From Pseudomonas antarctica (lineage in GTDB: Bacteria > Pseudomonadota > Gammaproteobacteria > Pseudomonadales > Pseudomonadaceae): a DNA stretch of 64,000 nt. Shown here piece after piece: positions 23,531-32,969 of this stretch. The notes under the pieces are model-generated. The model did no database searches. It was not told the origin of the DNA and worked only from the letters and a program-made list of their open reading frames with translations. The stretch's first letter is position 1, and every line of letters begins with the position of its first letter. The DNA lies in contig NZ_UYXQ01000003.1 in assembly GCF_900624995.1 (NCBI RefSeq), forward strand, positions 172,962-236,961, in the 5' to 3' direction. The position numbers were made by a program, and so were the translations under genes.

Positions 23531-24328
23531 TTAGCCGTCATGGACAGTGACGGGCTCATCCAGGTTGTAGGGCTTAAGAATTCGCTGGTAGTCGCCGTTC
23601 TGCCTCAGTTGTTCCAGCGCGTGGTTGAGTTCATCACGCAAGGCGATATCCGGCTTGCGCACCGCGATAGCCACGCCGTCACCCAATAGCTCGGCCGAAA
23701 CAGCGGGGCCAAGGAAGTCGAAATCCTGGCCGACAGCGGTGTTGAGCAGCGCCTTGCGGATTTCCACCGTGCCTTGCAGCGTCGCATCGATATGGCCGGC
23801 CACCAGGCTGCGCACCAGTTCGTCATTGAGCCAGAAACTCTTGATGACCACGCCCGCCGGTGCCCACTTTGATCGGGCGAAGGCTTCACGGTTGCTGCCC
23901 AGCAGTACGCCGACACGCTTCCCCCTGAGCGCCGCTACGGTAGGCAACAAGCCTGATGCCTTGCGGGCTACGAGCCGCGTGGTAAAGGGATAGAGATGGT
24001 CGGTAAAGCTTGCCCATTGGCGCCGCCTAGAAGTGGGGGCTATGCCCATGATCGCATCGAATCGACGGGCCTCAAGGGCTTGAAAGCTTTCAACAAGCAC
24101 CTGATCGACCCAGGTACACCGCGTGTTGAGCTGTTGGCAAAGGGCATTGCCCAAATCAATATTCAACCCCACCAACTGACCGTGCTGATCGCGGCTTTGA
24201 AAGGGTGGGAATTGGGCCACGACGGCGAAACGAATGTCGCCCCGTGGCTCATCACCTGTCGCAGCGGAGCAGAAAAAAGCGGCTAAGGGCAATAAGGCAG
24301 GCGCTACAAAAACCCGTATGAAATCCAC
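23531..24328 (-). CDS. Periplasmic solute-binding protein, family 3 (amino-acid type)
   Basis: A 265-residue secreted protein with a signal peptide (about residues 1-24) and the family-3 bacterial binding-protein fold: IRFAVVAQFPPFQSRDQHGQLVGLNIDLGNAL at the start of lobe one, then LRGKRVGVLLGSN at the second lobe. It probably binds an amino acid or related cation, either for transport or as a sensor ligand. No permease or ATPase gene lies next to it, so it is an orphan. The next gene downstream on its strand is the PAS-receptor remnant; a link between the two is speculative. Confidence 0.88.
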   Translation of the reverse strand: MDFIRVFVAPALLPLAAFFCSAATGDEPRGDIRFAVVAQFPPFQSRDQHGQLVGLNIDLGNALCQQLNTRCTWVDQVLVESFQALEARRFDAIMGIAPTSRRRQWASFTDHLYPFTTRLVARKASGLLPTVAALRGKRVGVLLGSNREAFARSKWAPAGVVIKSFWLNDELVRSLVAGHIDATLQGTVEIRKALLNTAVGQDFDFLGPAVSAELLGDGVAIAVRKPDIALRDELNHALEQLRQNGDYQRILKPYNLDEPVTVHDG

Positions 24329-24498
24329 TGGGGACGTCCTTTTCTGGAAAGACCAGCCTCACTACACCCTGCCCCGTAAAGCACAATCGAGGCGGAGCAG
24401 AGGCTGCACAAGCTTTCAAGAAACGGTCATGGGCCTTCAATAAGAAAGATCAGCGCTACCTGTAGGCAAATGCCGTTAGAGTCTGCGCATCATTACTC

Positions 24499-24732
24499 TC
24501 AGCGTTTACCCATCGAACGGCGAGTGCCTGGCGGCGCCATGCCTGGCGACTTGGTGTGGCCGTTTTTGGCACCGTTTTTGTACCAAGGCTGGGCAGCATT
24601 CTTGGCCCCGGCCAACTCACCCGGTTTGAACGGAAACTTGAACGCCGGGATCTCGGCTTTTTCAACGCTTTGAGCGTCGGCCGGATCGACGAGGTCGGCC
24701 GCTTCAACAGGGGGTTGTGTCGGGGAAGTCAT
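24499..24732 (-). CDS. Small conserved-looking protein, unknown function
   Basis: A 77-residue hydrophilic protein with a Pro/Ala-rich, acidic N-terminus and a basic C-terminus (GTRRSMGKR). No membrane segment, signal peptide or known motif is seen. It is supported as a gene by a good Shine-Dalgarno (CGGAG, 6 bp from the ATG at 24732) and by an open frame that fills this gap. It may be largely unstructured. I do not recognise a family. Confidence 0.6.
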   Translation of the reverse strand: MTSPTQPPVEAADLVDPADAQSVEKAEIPAFKFPFKPGELAGAKNAAQPWYKNGAKNGHTKSPGMAPPGTRRSMGKR

Positions 24733-24945
24733 GGAAGCTCCGGAGCGTGCAAAAAATGAGGCGAGGCCGGCTTGCGGGCCTTACTGGCGCGCAGTATACC
24801 TGCGCGCTTCGCATCTTTAACCACCGCCTGTACGAATGGTCGGACTTTGCTGACAGCGCCGTCAGTTAGCCGTCACCGTGCTGACCGGATGGGCAGGCTA
24901 TAAAGACCTTCATTCTCCCAATCCTTTGCCCTGGCGCCTCACCCC

Positions 24946-26112
24946 ATGCACATTCAACGAAAAACCGCCCTGATCGTGGGTGTCCTCGTGGTCGTGGCGA
25001 TTGCAGGCTGGGCCTTGACCCGGCCCGCCAAGACCAAACTGGCGGCGCCAACTGCCATCCCGGTGCGAGTAGTGAGCGTGGTGCAACAGGACATTCCTCG
25101 GTATGTGAGCAGCATCGGCTCGGCGCTGTCGTTGCACAGTGTGGTGATCCGCGCGCAAATCGACGGCATCCTCACTAAATTGCTGGTCAAGGAGGGCCAA
25201 TGGGTCAAAACCGGCGACCTGCTGGCCACCCTTGATGACCGCTCGATCCGCGCCAGCCTCGACCAGGCCAAGGCGCAACTGGGGGAAAGCCAGGCGCAGT
25301 TGCAAGTGGCATTGGTCAACCTCAAGCGCTACAAAGAACTGAGCATCGACGACGGCGTGTCGAAACAGACCTACGACCAGCAACAAGCGTTGGTCAACCA
25401 ACTCAAGGCCACGGCGCAAGGCAATCAGGCCGCGATTGATTCCGCCCAAGTACAGCTTTCCTTCACCCAGATTCGCTCTCCCGTCACTGGCCGCGTCGGC
25501 ATTCGCACGGTGGATGAAGGCAACTTCCTGCGCATGAGTGATACCCAAGGCCTGTTCTCCGTGACGCAAATCGACCCGATTGCCGTGGAGTTCTCACTGC
25601 CGCAACAAATGTTGCCGACCCTGCAAGGCCTGATCGCATCGCCCACTCAAGCCAGCGTCAATGCCTACATGGGCGCCGACACCGACGGCCAGACCGGCGA
25701 CTTGCTCGGAGAAGGCCACTTGAGCCTGATCGACAACCAGATCAGCTCCACCACCGGCACCCTGCGCGCCAAGGCCGAGTTCAAGAATGCCTCGCAGCGC
25801 CTGTGGCCGGGGCAACTGGTGACTGTCAAGATCCAGACCGCTCTCGACAAGAACGCGCTGGTGGTGCCGCCGACCGTGGTGCAACGCGGCCTGGACTCGC
25901 ATTTTGTGTACCGGCTCAAGGGTGACAAGGTCGAGATTGTGCCGGTGCAAGTCACGTATCAGAACAGCGACGTGAACATCATCAAGGGCGTGCAGGCCGG
26001 TGATGTGCTGGTCAGCGATGGCCAGTCGCGGCTCAAGGCCGGCGCCCGGGTAGACGTGCTCAAGCAACCACCGCAAGTGATCCAGACCGTCGACGCCAAG
26101 GTGCAACCATGA
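24946..26112 (+). CDS. RND efflux periplasmic adaptor (MdtA-like)
   Basis: Membrane-fusion protein of a tripartite RND pump. The 388 residues include an N-terminal anchor (about residues 8-25), a lipoyl domain split around the hairpin (IRAQIDGILTKLLVKEGQWVKTGDLLATLD and FTQIRSPVTGRVGIRTVDEGNFL), an alpha hairpin (about 100-155) and beta-barrel and membrane-proximal domains. Its TGA overlaps the ATG of the pump gene (ATGA). No outer-membrane channel gene is linked, so it probably borrows a TolC/OprM-type protein. Expression is likely controlled by the two-component genes downstream. Confidence 0.94.
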   Translation: MHIQRKTALIVGVLVVVAIAGWALTRPAKTKLAAPTAIPVRVVSVVQQDIPRYVSSIGSALSLHSVVIRAQIDGILTKLLVKEGQWVKTGDLLATLDDRSIRASLDQAKAQLGESQAQLQVALVNLKRYKELSIDDGVSKQTYDQQQALVNQLKATAQGNQAAIDSAQVQLSFTQIRSPVTGRVGIRTVDEGNFLRMSDTQGLFSVTQIDPIAVEFSLPQQMLPTLQGLIASPTQASVNAYMGADTDGQTGDLLGEGHLSLIDNQISSTTGTLRAKAEFKNASQRLWPGQLVTVKIQTALDKNALVVPPTVVQRGLDSHFVYRLKGDKVEIVPVQVTYQNSDVNIIKGVQAGDVLVSDGQSRLKAGARVDVLKQPPQVIQTVDAKVQP

Positions 26113-29100
26113 GCGGCAGCCTTTCTCCGTCGGCCTGGTGCGTCGACCACCCGGTCGCCACCCTGCTGCTGACCTTCGCGTTGGTGCTGCTGGGCATCAT
26201 CGCCTTCCCGCGCCTGGCCGTTGCGCCACTGCCGGAAGCGGAATTCCCGACGATCCAGGTCAGTGCGCAATTGCCCGGCGCCAGCCCGGACACCATGGCC
26301 TCCTCGGTGGCAACGCCTTTGGAGGTGCAATTCAGTGCCATCCCCGGCATGACCCAAATGACCTCCAGCAGCGCCTTGGGCTCAAGCCTGCTGACCCTGC
26401 AATTTACGCTGAACAAGAGCATCGACACGGCCGCGCAAGAAGTGCAGGCGGCGATCAACACCGCCTCCGGCAAGTTGCCCAGCGACATGCCAAGCCTGCC
26501 GACCTGGAAGAAGGTCAACCCGGCGGACAGCCCGGTGCTGATCCTCAGCGTCAGCTCCGACAGCATGCCCAGCACCGAGCTGAGCGACTACGTGGAAACC
26601 TTGCTGGCCCGCCAGATCAGCCAGATCGACGGCGTCGGTCAGATCAACATCACCGGCCAGCAACGCCCGGCGATTCGCGTACAAGCCTCGCCAGACAAAC
26701 TCGCGGCGATTGGCCTGACCCTCGCCGATGTGCGCGTGGCGATCCAGCAATCCAGCTTGAACCTGGCCAAGGGCGCGATCTACGGTGAGAACAGCGTGTC
26801 GACCCTGTCGACCAACGACCAGCTGTTTCACCCGGATGAGTACGGCCAGTTGATCGTTTCCTACAAGAACGGCGCGCCGGTTCAACTGCGCGACGTCGCC
26901 AAAGTCATCAACGGCTCGGAAAACGCCTACGTACAGGCCTGGTCGGGCGACACCCCAGGGGTCAACCTGGTGATTTCGCGCCAGCCCGGCGCCAACATCG
27001 TCGAGACCGTGGACCGCATTCAAGCCGAACTGCCGCGCCTGGAAGGCATGTTGCCCGCCTCGGTGCAGGTCAGCGTGTTGACCGACCGCACCAAGACCAT
27101 CCGCGCCTCCCTGCATGAAGTGGAAGTCACCTTGCTGATCGCCATCTTGCTGGTGGTGGCGGTGATGGCGCTGTTCCTGCGCCAATTGTCGGCGACGCTG
27201 ATTGTGTCCAGCGTGCTCGGCGTGTCGCTGATCGCCAGTTTCGCCTTGATGTACCTGATGGGCTTCAGCCTGAACAACCTGACCTTGGTGGCGATCGTGA
27301 TTGCCGTGGGCTTTGTGGTGGACGACGCCATCGTGGTGGTGGAGAACATTCACCGGCACCTGGAAGCGGGCCTGAGCAAACGCGAGGCGGCAATCAAGGG
27401 TTCCGGCGAGATTGGCTTTACCGTGGTGTCCATCAGCTTCTCGCTGGTGGCGGCGTTTATACCGCTGCTGTTCATGGGCGGCGTGGTCGGGCGGTTGTTC
27501 AAGGAGTTCGCGCTGACGGCAACCTCGACCATCCTGATTTCAGTCGTGGTTTCGCTGACCCTGGCGCCGACCCTGGCCGCGCTGTTCATGCGCCCACCCA
27601 CCCATCACGCCCAGGACAAACCCGGTTTCAGCGAACGCCTGCTCGCCGCGTATGCACGCAACCTGCGCCGTGCACTGGCCCATCAACGCACGATGGCGGC
27701 GATCTTCATCATCACCCTGGCGTTGGCGGTGGTCGGCTACGTGTTTATCCCCAAGGGCTTCTTCCCGGTGCAAGACACCGGTTTCGTACTCGGCACCAGC
27801 GAGGCGGCGGCCGACGTGTCGTACACGGACATGGTCGCCAAACACAAAGCCCTGGCCGAAATCGTCAAGGCCGACCCGGCCGTCGAAGCGTTTTCTCATT
27901 CGGTGGGCGTGACCGGCAGCAACCAGACCATTGCCAACGGGCGTTTCTGGATTGCCTTGAAAGCCCGTGGTGATCGTGATGTGACCGCCAGCCAATTCAT
28001 CGACCGCATTCGCCCCAAACTGGCCAAGGTGCCGGGCATTGTGTTGTACCTGCGCGCCGGCCAGGACATCAACCTCAGCTCCGGCCCGAGCCGCGCGCAG
28101 TATCAATATGTGCTCAAGAGCAACGACGGCTCGACGCTGAACACCTGGACCCAGCGCCTGACCGAAACACTGCGCGCCAACCCGGCGTTCCGTGACCTGT
28201 CCAACGACCTGCAGCTGGGCGGCAGCATCACCCACATCAGCATCGACCGCCAGGCCGCCGCGCGTTTCGGCCTTACCGCCACCGATGTCGACCAGGCGCT
28301 GTATGACGCGTTCGGCCAGCGCCAGATCAACGAGTTCCAGACCGAGATTAACCAGTACCAAGGGGTGCTGGAACTCGACAGCCAGCAGCGCGGCAAGGCC
28401 GAAAGCCTGAACTACTTCTACCTGCGCTCGCCGCTGACTAACGAGATGGTGCCGCTGTCGGCGCTGGCCAAGGTTGATCCACCCACGGTGGGGCCATTAT
28501 CCATCAGCCACGACGGCATGTTCCCGGCAGCCAATCTGTCGTTCAACCTGGCGCCCGGCGTGGCATTGGGCGATGCGGTGATCATGCTCAACCAGGCCAA
28601 GAACGAAATCGGTATGCCGGCGACCATGATCGGTACTTTCCAGGGCGCCGCCCAGGCGTTCCAGAGTTCGTTGGCCAGCCAACCCTGGTTGATCCTCGCG
28701 GCGCTGGTGGCGGTCTACATTATTCTGGGTGTGCTGTATGAGAGCTTTGTGCACCCGCTGACGATCATTTCCACCCTGCCGTCGGCGGGCCTGGGTGCGC
28801 TGATCATGCTGTGGCTGCTGGGCCAGGACTTTTCGATCATGGCCCTGATCGGCCTGGTGTTGCTGATCGGTATCGTGAAGAAAAACGGCATCCTGATGAT
28901 CGACTTCGCCCTGGACGCCCAACGCGTGCGCGGGCTAGCGCCCGAGGAGGCGATTTATGAAGCCTGCGTCACACGGTTCCGGCCGATTATCATGACCACC
29001 CTCGCCGCCCTGCTCGGCGCAGTGCCGCTGATGCTGGGCTCCGGCCCAGGTGCGGAGTTGCGTCAGCCACTGGGGATCGCCGTGGTAGGCGGCTTGCTGG

Positions 29101-29204
29101 TGAGCCAGGCGCTGACACTGTTCACCACACCGGTCATATACTTGTACCTTGAACGTTTTTTCCACAGGCCCAAACCAGTGCCCGAGCTGGCGACCACACA
29201 TTGA
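26109..29204 (+). CDS. RND multidrug efflux transporter (MdtB/MdtC-like)
   Basis: A 1031-residue proton-driven inner-membrane pump of the HAE-1 type. It has two repeats, each with one and then five membrane segments around a large periplasmic loop. The proton-relay pair is in GFVVDDAIVVVENIHRH (transmembrane segment 4), the hallmark of drug (not metal) RND pumps. The ending PVIYLYLERFFHR is typical. It is most like the MdtB/MdtC/MuxB group, which often works with a partner pump; only one pump gene is present here. A response regulator gene follows 31 bp after its stop. Confidence 0.95.
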   Translation: MSGSLSPSAWCVDHPVATLLLTFALVLLGIIAFPRLAVAPLPEAEFPTIQVSAQLPGASPDTMASSVATPLEVQFSAIPGMTQMTSSSALGSSLLTLQFTLNKSIDTAAQEVQAAINTASGKLPSDMPSLPTWKKVNPADSPVLILSVSSDSMPSTELSDYVETLLARQISQIDGVGQINITGQQRPAIRVQASPDKLAAIGLTLADVRVAIQQSSLNLAKGAIYGENSVSTLSTNDQLFHPDEYGQLIVSYKNGAPVQLRDVAKVINGSENAYVQAWSGDTPGVNLVISRQPGANIVETVDRIQAELPRLEGMLPASVQVSVLTDRTKTIRASLHEVEVTLLIAILLVVAVMALFLRQLSATLIVSSVLGVSLIASFALMYLMGFSLNNLTLVAIVIAVGFVVDDAIVVVENIHRHLEAGLSKREAAIKGSGEIGFTVVSISFSLVAAFIPLLFMGGVVGRLFKEFALTATSTILISVVVSLTLAPTLAALFMRPPTHHAQDKPGFSERLLAAYARNLRRALAHQRTMAAIFIITLALAVVGYVFIPKGFFPVQDTGFVLGTSEAAADVSYTDMVAKHKALAEIVKADPAVEAFSHSVGVTGSNQTIANGRFWIALKARGDRDVTASQFIDRIRPKLAKVPGIVLYLRAGQDINLSSGPSRAQYQYVLKSNDGSTLNTWTQRLTETLRANPAFRDLSNDLQLGGSITHISIDRQAAARFGLTATDVDQALYDAFGQRQINEFQTEINQYQGVLELDSQQRGKAESLNYFYLRSPLTNEMVPLSALAKVDPPTVGPLSISHDGMFPAANLSFNLAPGVALGDAVIMLNQAKNEIGMPATMIGTFQGAAQAFQSSLASQPWLILAALVAVYIILGVLYESFVHPLTIISTLPSAGLGALIMLWLLGQDFSIMALIGLVLLIGIVKKNGILMIDFALDAQRVRGLAPEEAIYEACVTRFRPIIMTTLAALLGAVPLMLGSGPGAELRQPLGIAVVGGLLVSQALTLFTTPVIYLYLERFFHRPKPVPELATTH

Positions 29205-29235
29205 GGCTGAGGCCCTGCCTTGGAGCAAAAGGCTC

Positions 29236-29913
29236 ATGCGCGTCCTGATTATTGAAGATGAAGAAAAAACCGCGGACTACCTGCACCGTGGCCTGACGGA
29301 ACAAGGCTATACCGTCGATGTGGCGCGTGAAGGCGTCGAGGGTTTGCACGTGGCGCTGGAGAACGATTACGCAGTAATCGTGCTCGACGTGATGCTGCCC
29401 GGCCTCGACGGCTTCGGTGTGTTGCGCGCGCTACGTGCACGCAAGCAGACACCGGTGATCATGCTCACCGCACGTGAGCGCGTGGAAGACCGCATTCGCG
29501 GCCTGCGCGAAGGCGCCGACGACTATTTGGGCAAACCGTTTTCATTCCTGGAACTGGTGGCACGCCTGCAGGCGCTGACCCGGCGCAGTGGCGGGCATGA
29601 ACCGGTGCAGGTCACCGTCGCCGACCTGTGGATAGATTTGATCAGCCGCAAGGCCAGCCGCAACGGCCTGCGCCTGGACCTGACCGCCAAGGAGTTCTCG
29701 CTGCTCAGCGTATTGGCGCGTCGCCAAGGTGAAATCCTCTCCAAGACCGCGATTGCCGAGATGGTCTGGGACATCAATTTCGACAGCGACGCCAACGTCG
29801 TCGAAGTGGCGATCAAGCGCCTGCGCGCCAAGCTCGACGGACCGTTCGATACCAAGCTGCTGCACACTATTCGCGGCATGGGCTATGTGCTGGAGAACCG
29901 CAGTGTCGGCTAA
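29236..29913 (+). CDS. OmpR-family response regulator
   Basis: A 225-residue DNA-binding regulator. The receiver domain (residues 1-115) has the acidic pair in IIEDEE (about 6-9), phospho-acceptor Asp51 (VLDVMLPGLDG) and Lys100 (LGKPFSFLEL). The winged-helix domain (about 128-222) ends IRGMGYVLENR. It resembles the CusR/CopR subgroup. The ATG at 29236 is chosen because it begins the conserved MRVLIIEDE; the longer frame from 29149 overlaps the pump gene. It lies in one unit with the pump genes and the kinase, so it probably regulates the pump. Confidence 0.95.
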   Translation: MRVLIIEDEEKTADYLHRGLTEQGYTVDVAREGVEGLHVALENDYAVIVLDVMLPGLDGFGVLRALRARKQTPVIMLTARERVEDRIRGLREGADDYLGKPFSFLELVARLQALTRRSGGHEPVQVTVADLWIDLISRKASRNGLRLDLTAKEFSLLSVLARRQGEILSKTAIAEMVWDINFDSDANVVEVAIKRLRAKLDGPFDTKLLHTIRGMGYVLENRSVG

Positions 29914-31267
29914 CTCCATCGCCCTGCGCCTGAGCGGCATGTTCACCCTCGTGGCGCTACTGATCTTCGTGTTGATCGGCGGCGCGTTGTACCAGCAAGT
30001 AGACCGAGGCTTGGGGTTGTTGCCGGGCGCCGAGCTGGATGCGCGCTACAGCGTGCTTGAATCCTCGGTGAACCGCTTCGGCACGCCGGACCACTGGGCG
30101 AAAATCACCGCCAAACTGAAATTGCTCGGTGAGGAAGACAAGCGCATCCGCTTCTGGGTGGTGAGCAGCGATCCAAACTACGAGTACGGCAACCCGGATG
30201 CGCAGATCCGCGCGTTCGCCGCAGGGCCGACCGGTAAACGCGACTTGCGCCTGCCGGGGCGTGAGTACCCGTTCAAGGTACTGGTGAGCCAGTTCGCGGC
30301 GAAAGAACAGCGCCCGCCGCTGCGTTTTATGATCGCCATCGACACCGAAAACTTCCGCACCACTCAACACCAGTTGCTGGTAGCACTGATCAGCCTGGCA
30401 TTTATCGGCGTGGTGCTGGCGGCACTGTTGGGGTTTTGGGTCTCGCGTATCGGCCTCAAGCCGCTGGGTAAGCTCTCGGACGAGGCGCAGAAACTTGCAC
30501 CGCCCAAGCTCTCGGGGCGCTTGCAACTGTCGCCGTTACCGCCGGAATTGAGCCAGTTCGTCAATTCGTTCAACTCGACACTGGACCGGGTTGAGCAGGC
30601 CTACTCGCGCTTGGAATCATTCAATGCTGATGTGGCGCATGAGCTGCGCTCGCCGCTGACCAATCTGATTGGCCAAACCCAGGTAGCGCTGACGCGCGGG
30701 CGTTCGGCCGAGCATTATTTCGAGGTGCTGCAATCCAACCTTGAAGAGCTGGAGCGGTTGCGCTCGATCATCAATGACATGTTGTTCCTGGCCAGTGCTG
30801 ATCAGGGCAGCAAGGCGACCAAGCTGATCGAAAGTTCGCTGGCGGATGAGGTGGCGACCACGCTCGATTACCTGGACTTCATCCTCGAAGACGCCCAAGT
30901 CCAGGTACGGGTGCGCGGTGACGCGTTGGTGCAGATTGAAAAAGCGCACTTGCGCCGTGCGCTGATTAATCTGCTGAGCAATGCGGTGCAGCACACCGCA
31001 CCGGGGCAAGTGATCGAGGTGGCGATCGAGGTGCAAGCGCATCAGGTGGCGATTGGGGTGACCAATCCTGGGGACGAAATTGCCACTGAGCACTTACCAC
31101 GGTTGTTCGAGCGGTTTTATCGGGTGGATGCGTCGCGCAGTAACAGCGGGGCGAATCATGGGTTGGGGTTGGCGATCGTCAAGGCGATTGCCTTGATGCA
31201 TGGCGGGGATGTGTTTGTGCGCAGTGAGGGTGGCGGTAATACCTTTGGCATTACGTTGCCGGTTTAA
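29903..31267 (+). CDS. Sensor histidine kinase (CusS-like)
   Basis: Inner-membrane kinase partner of the preceding regulator. From the GTG at 29903 it has 454 residues: a first membrane segment (about 11-30), a periplasmic sensor loop (31-155), a second segment (about 156-178), HAMP (about 178-232), a phospho-acceptor His246 in FNADVAHELRSPLTN, and an ATPase domain with an N box (RALINLLSNAVQHT) and a G box (GLGLAIVKAI). The frame is open further upstream, but that part overlaps the regulator in another frame and is not kinase-like. The 11-bp overlap with the regulator gene suggests coupling. Confidence 0.93.
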   Translation: MSANSIALRLSGMFTLVALLIFVLIGGALYQQVDRGLGLLPGAELDARYSVLESSVNRFGTPDHWAKITAKLKLLGEEDKRIRFWVVSSDPNYEYGNPDAQIRAFAAGPTGKRDLRLPGREYPFKVLVSQFAAKEQRPPLRFMIAIDTENFRTTQHQLLVALISLAFIGVVLAALLGFWVSRIGLKPLGKLSDEAQKLAPPKLSGRLQLSPLPPELSQFVNSFNSTLDRVEQAYSRLESFNADVAHELRSPLTNLIGQTQVALTRGRSAEHYFEVLQSNLEELERLRSIINDMLFLASADQGSKATKLIESSLADEVATTLDYLDFILEDAQVQVRVRGDALVQIEKAHLRRALINLLSNAVQHTAPGQVIEVAIEVQAHQVAIGVTNPGDEIATEHLPRLFERFYRVDASRSNSGANHGLGLAIVKAIALMHGGDVFVRSEGGGNTFGITLPV

Positions 31268-31310
31268 CACAGCTCCCACAGTGGAACTCTGCCACCTTGA
31301 CTATTGCGAT

Positions 31311-31339
31311 TTGGGCAACAGTCATTATCTTGTTACACT
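31311..31339 (+). promoter_or_regulatory. Candidate sigma70 promoter before the porin gene
   Basis: TTGGGC (31311-31316), a 17-bp spacer and TACACT (31334-31339). The predicted start near 31346 would produce a transcript of about 145 nt ending at the terminator at 31465-31490. An alternative -35, TTGACT, lies at 31297. Confidence 0.45.
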
Positions 31340-31345
31340 CTGTAT

Positions 31346-31490
31346 CGCACCGCTCACCTGCGTTAATTTGACGCACCGATGAGCGCGACGGCAAACACAG
31401 CTTCCCGCTCACCCCAATTCCCCTCGACTTTTTCCAGGGCTCTACACTGGGAATCTGTCTTAAAGCCGCTGACTTCAGCGGCTTTTTTTT
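31346..31490 (+). ncRNA. Putative small RNA or attenuated leader upstream of the porin gene
   Basis: A stretch of about 145 nt bounded by a plausible promoter and a strong intrinsic terminator, with no convincing gene inside and the porin start 70 bp further on. It could be an independent sRNA or a 5' leader whose terminator is conditionally read through. Exact ends are estimates, and no known RNA family was recognised. Confidence 0.45.
31465..31490 (+). terminator. Intrinsic terminator upstream of the porin gene
   Basis: An 8-bp perfect stem GCCGCTGA / TCAGCGGC with a 2-nt gap and a following run of eight T (31483-31490). It lies between the putative promoter and the porin ribosome binding site, in the position of an attenuator or sRNA terminator. 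Confidence 0.88.
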
Positions 31491-31559
31491 GCCGTAAAAA
31501 AAGGCCAGGCACACCCCCACGACATTGGCCGTTTACGATTGACCAAAGGAGCTCCACCG

Positions 31560-32882
31560 GTGAAGAACTCGCTGACGTTCACCCCGCTATTCCTCGCGAT
31601 TGCAGCAACGATCGCCCCTTTCGCCCAAGCGGCAGACACCCCCCCCGCCGACGGTTTCGTCGAAGGTTCCAGCCTCAAGATCAACACCCGCAACTACTAC
31701 ATGAACCGCGACCGTCGCGACATTCACACCGATGACAGCAAGGAATGGGGCCAAGGCTTCATCGGCACCTTCGAATCCGGCTACACCCAAGGCACCGTCG
31801 GCTTCGGCCTGGACCTCAACGCCATGCTCGGCCTCAAGCTCGACGGCGGTGGCGGCACAGACGGTTCCAGCATCCTGCCAGTCGGCTCCGGCAACGGCAA
31901 AGCGCCCGGCTCGTTCTCCACCGCAGGCGGCACCTTGAAAATGCGCGCCTTCGACACCGAGCTGAAGGCCGGCGACCTGTTCCTCAATAATCCGGTGATC
32001 GCCGGCGGCATGACCCGCATGTTGCCGCAGGATTTCCGTGGTGTAAGCCTGACCAACCACAGCTTCGACGGCTGGATGCTCGAAGGTGGCCAGGCCAGTT
32101 TCACCAAGCTCTACAACCAGAGCGGCCACCGGCGCATCGGCACCAGCTACGGCGCGCTGCCGGCGCATGCCGACAGCCAGCACCTGAACTGGGCCGGCGT
32201 GTCCTTCAGCAGTATCCCAGGCTTGACCAGCAACCTGTACGCCTCCGAACTCAAGGACGTGTGGCACCAGTACTACTACGACCTGGACTACACCTACGCG
32301 CTGAACGACTGGGTCAGCCTCAACCCAGGCCTGCACTACTACCACACCCAGGACACCGGCCAATCGCTGCTGGGCACCATCGACAACAATACCTACAGCC
32401 TGCATTTCACCGTAGGCGTGGGCAACCACAGCGTCACCGCCGCTTATCAACGGGTCAACGGCAACACGCCGTTCGACTACATCAGCCAGGGCGACAGCGT
32501 TTACCTGGACAACTCCCAGCAATACTCGGACTTCAACGGCCCTAACGAGCGCTCGTGGAAACTCAAGTACGCCTATGACTTTGCAGGCCTCGGCATGCCT
32601 GGGCTGACCTCCGCCGTGTCCTACATCAGCGGCAAGACCGACCTGACCAAGGTCGACCCGCAAAGCCGTGGCTACAGCGCCTGGTACAGCGCCGACGGCA
32701 AGGACGCGAAACATTGGGAGCGCGATATCGACCTGAAATACGTGGTGCAAGGCGGCAAGGCCAAAGACCTGGCCGTGCGCCTGCAGTGGGCGACCAACCG
32801 CGGTGGCAACGGCTACGCGGCGGTGGATCGGGACGTGGACGAATACCGGGTGATCGTGGACTACCCGATCAACGTGTTCTAA
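31560..32882 (+). CDS. OprD-family outer-membrane porin
   Basis: Substrate-selective 18-strand porin of the Pseudomonas OprD family. These take up amino acids, peptides or aromatic acids, and the substrate cannot be named here. The 440-residue product has a signal peptide ending FAQA (about residue 24), then [19 protein letters not shown], the typical OprD beginning, and many alternating aromatic strands. It ends [10 protein letters not shown] with the terminal Phe needed for barrel assembly. The GTG at 31560 is chosen because AAAGGAG lies 8 bp upstream. A terminator 70 bp upstream suggests leader control. Confidence 0.95.
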   Translation: MKNSLTFTPLFLAIAATIAPFAQAADTPPADGFVEGSSLKINTRNYYMNRDRRDIHTDDSKEWGQGFIGTFESGYTQGTVGFGLDLNAMLGLKLDGGGGTDGSSILPVGSGNGKAPGSFSTAGGTLKMRAFDTELKAGDLFLNNPVIAGGMTRMLPQDFRGVSLTNHSFDGWMLEGGQASFTKLYNQSGHRRIGTSYGALPAHADSQHLNWAGVSFSSIPGLTSNLYASELKDVWHQYYYDLDYTYALNDWVSLNPGLHYYHTQDTGQSLLGTIDNNTYSLHFTVGVGNHSVTAAYQRVNGNTPFDYISQGDSVYLDNSQQYSDFNGPNERSWKLKYAYDFAGLGMPGLTSAVSYISGKTDLTKVDPQSRGYSAWYSADGKDAKHWERDIDLKYVVQGGKAKDLAVRLQWATNRGGNGYAAVDRDVDEYRVIVDYPINVF

Positions 32883-32969
32883 CCCGCTGATCTTTCTTTT
32901 TTAGCCCATGCGCTAATTTTCATCGCGTAGAACTAAACTGCCAGTATCTTCCCTGTTGAAGCCTGCGCG

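Noticed and set aside
29729..29902. N-terminal extension of the histidine kinase
   Set aside because: This part is the regulator gene read in another frame. The GTG at 29903 gives a normal kinase beginning with a membrane segment.
31379..31735. A 118-codon plus-strand frame crossing the terminator and the porin start
   Set aside because: It runs through the intrinsic terminator and overlaps the porin in another frame, with no Shine-Dalgarno.
31587..32750. A 387-codon open frame on the minus strand
   Set aside because: It lies fully antisense to the porin gene, which has a signal peptide, typical strands and a terminal Phe. The long antisense frame is a product of high GC codon bias.
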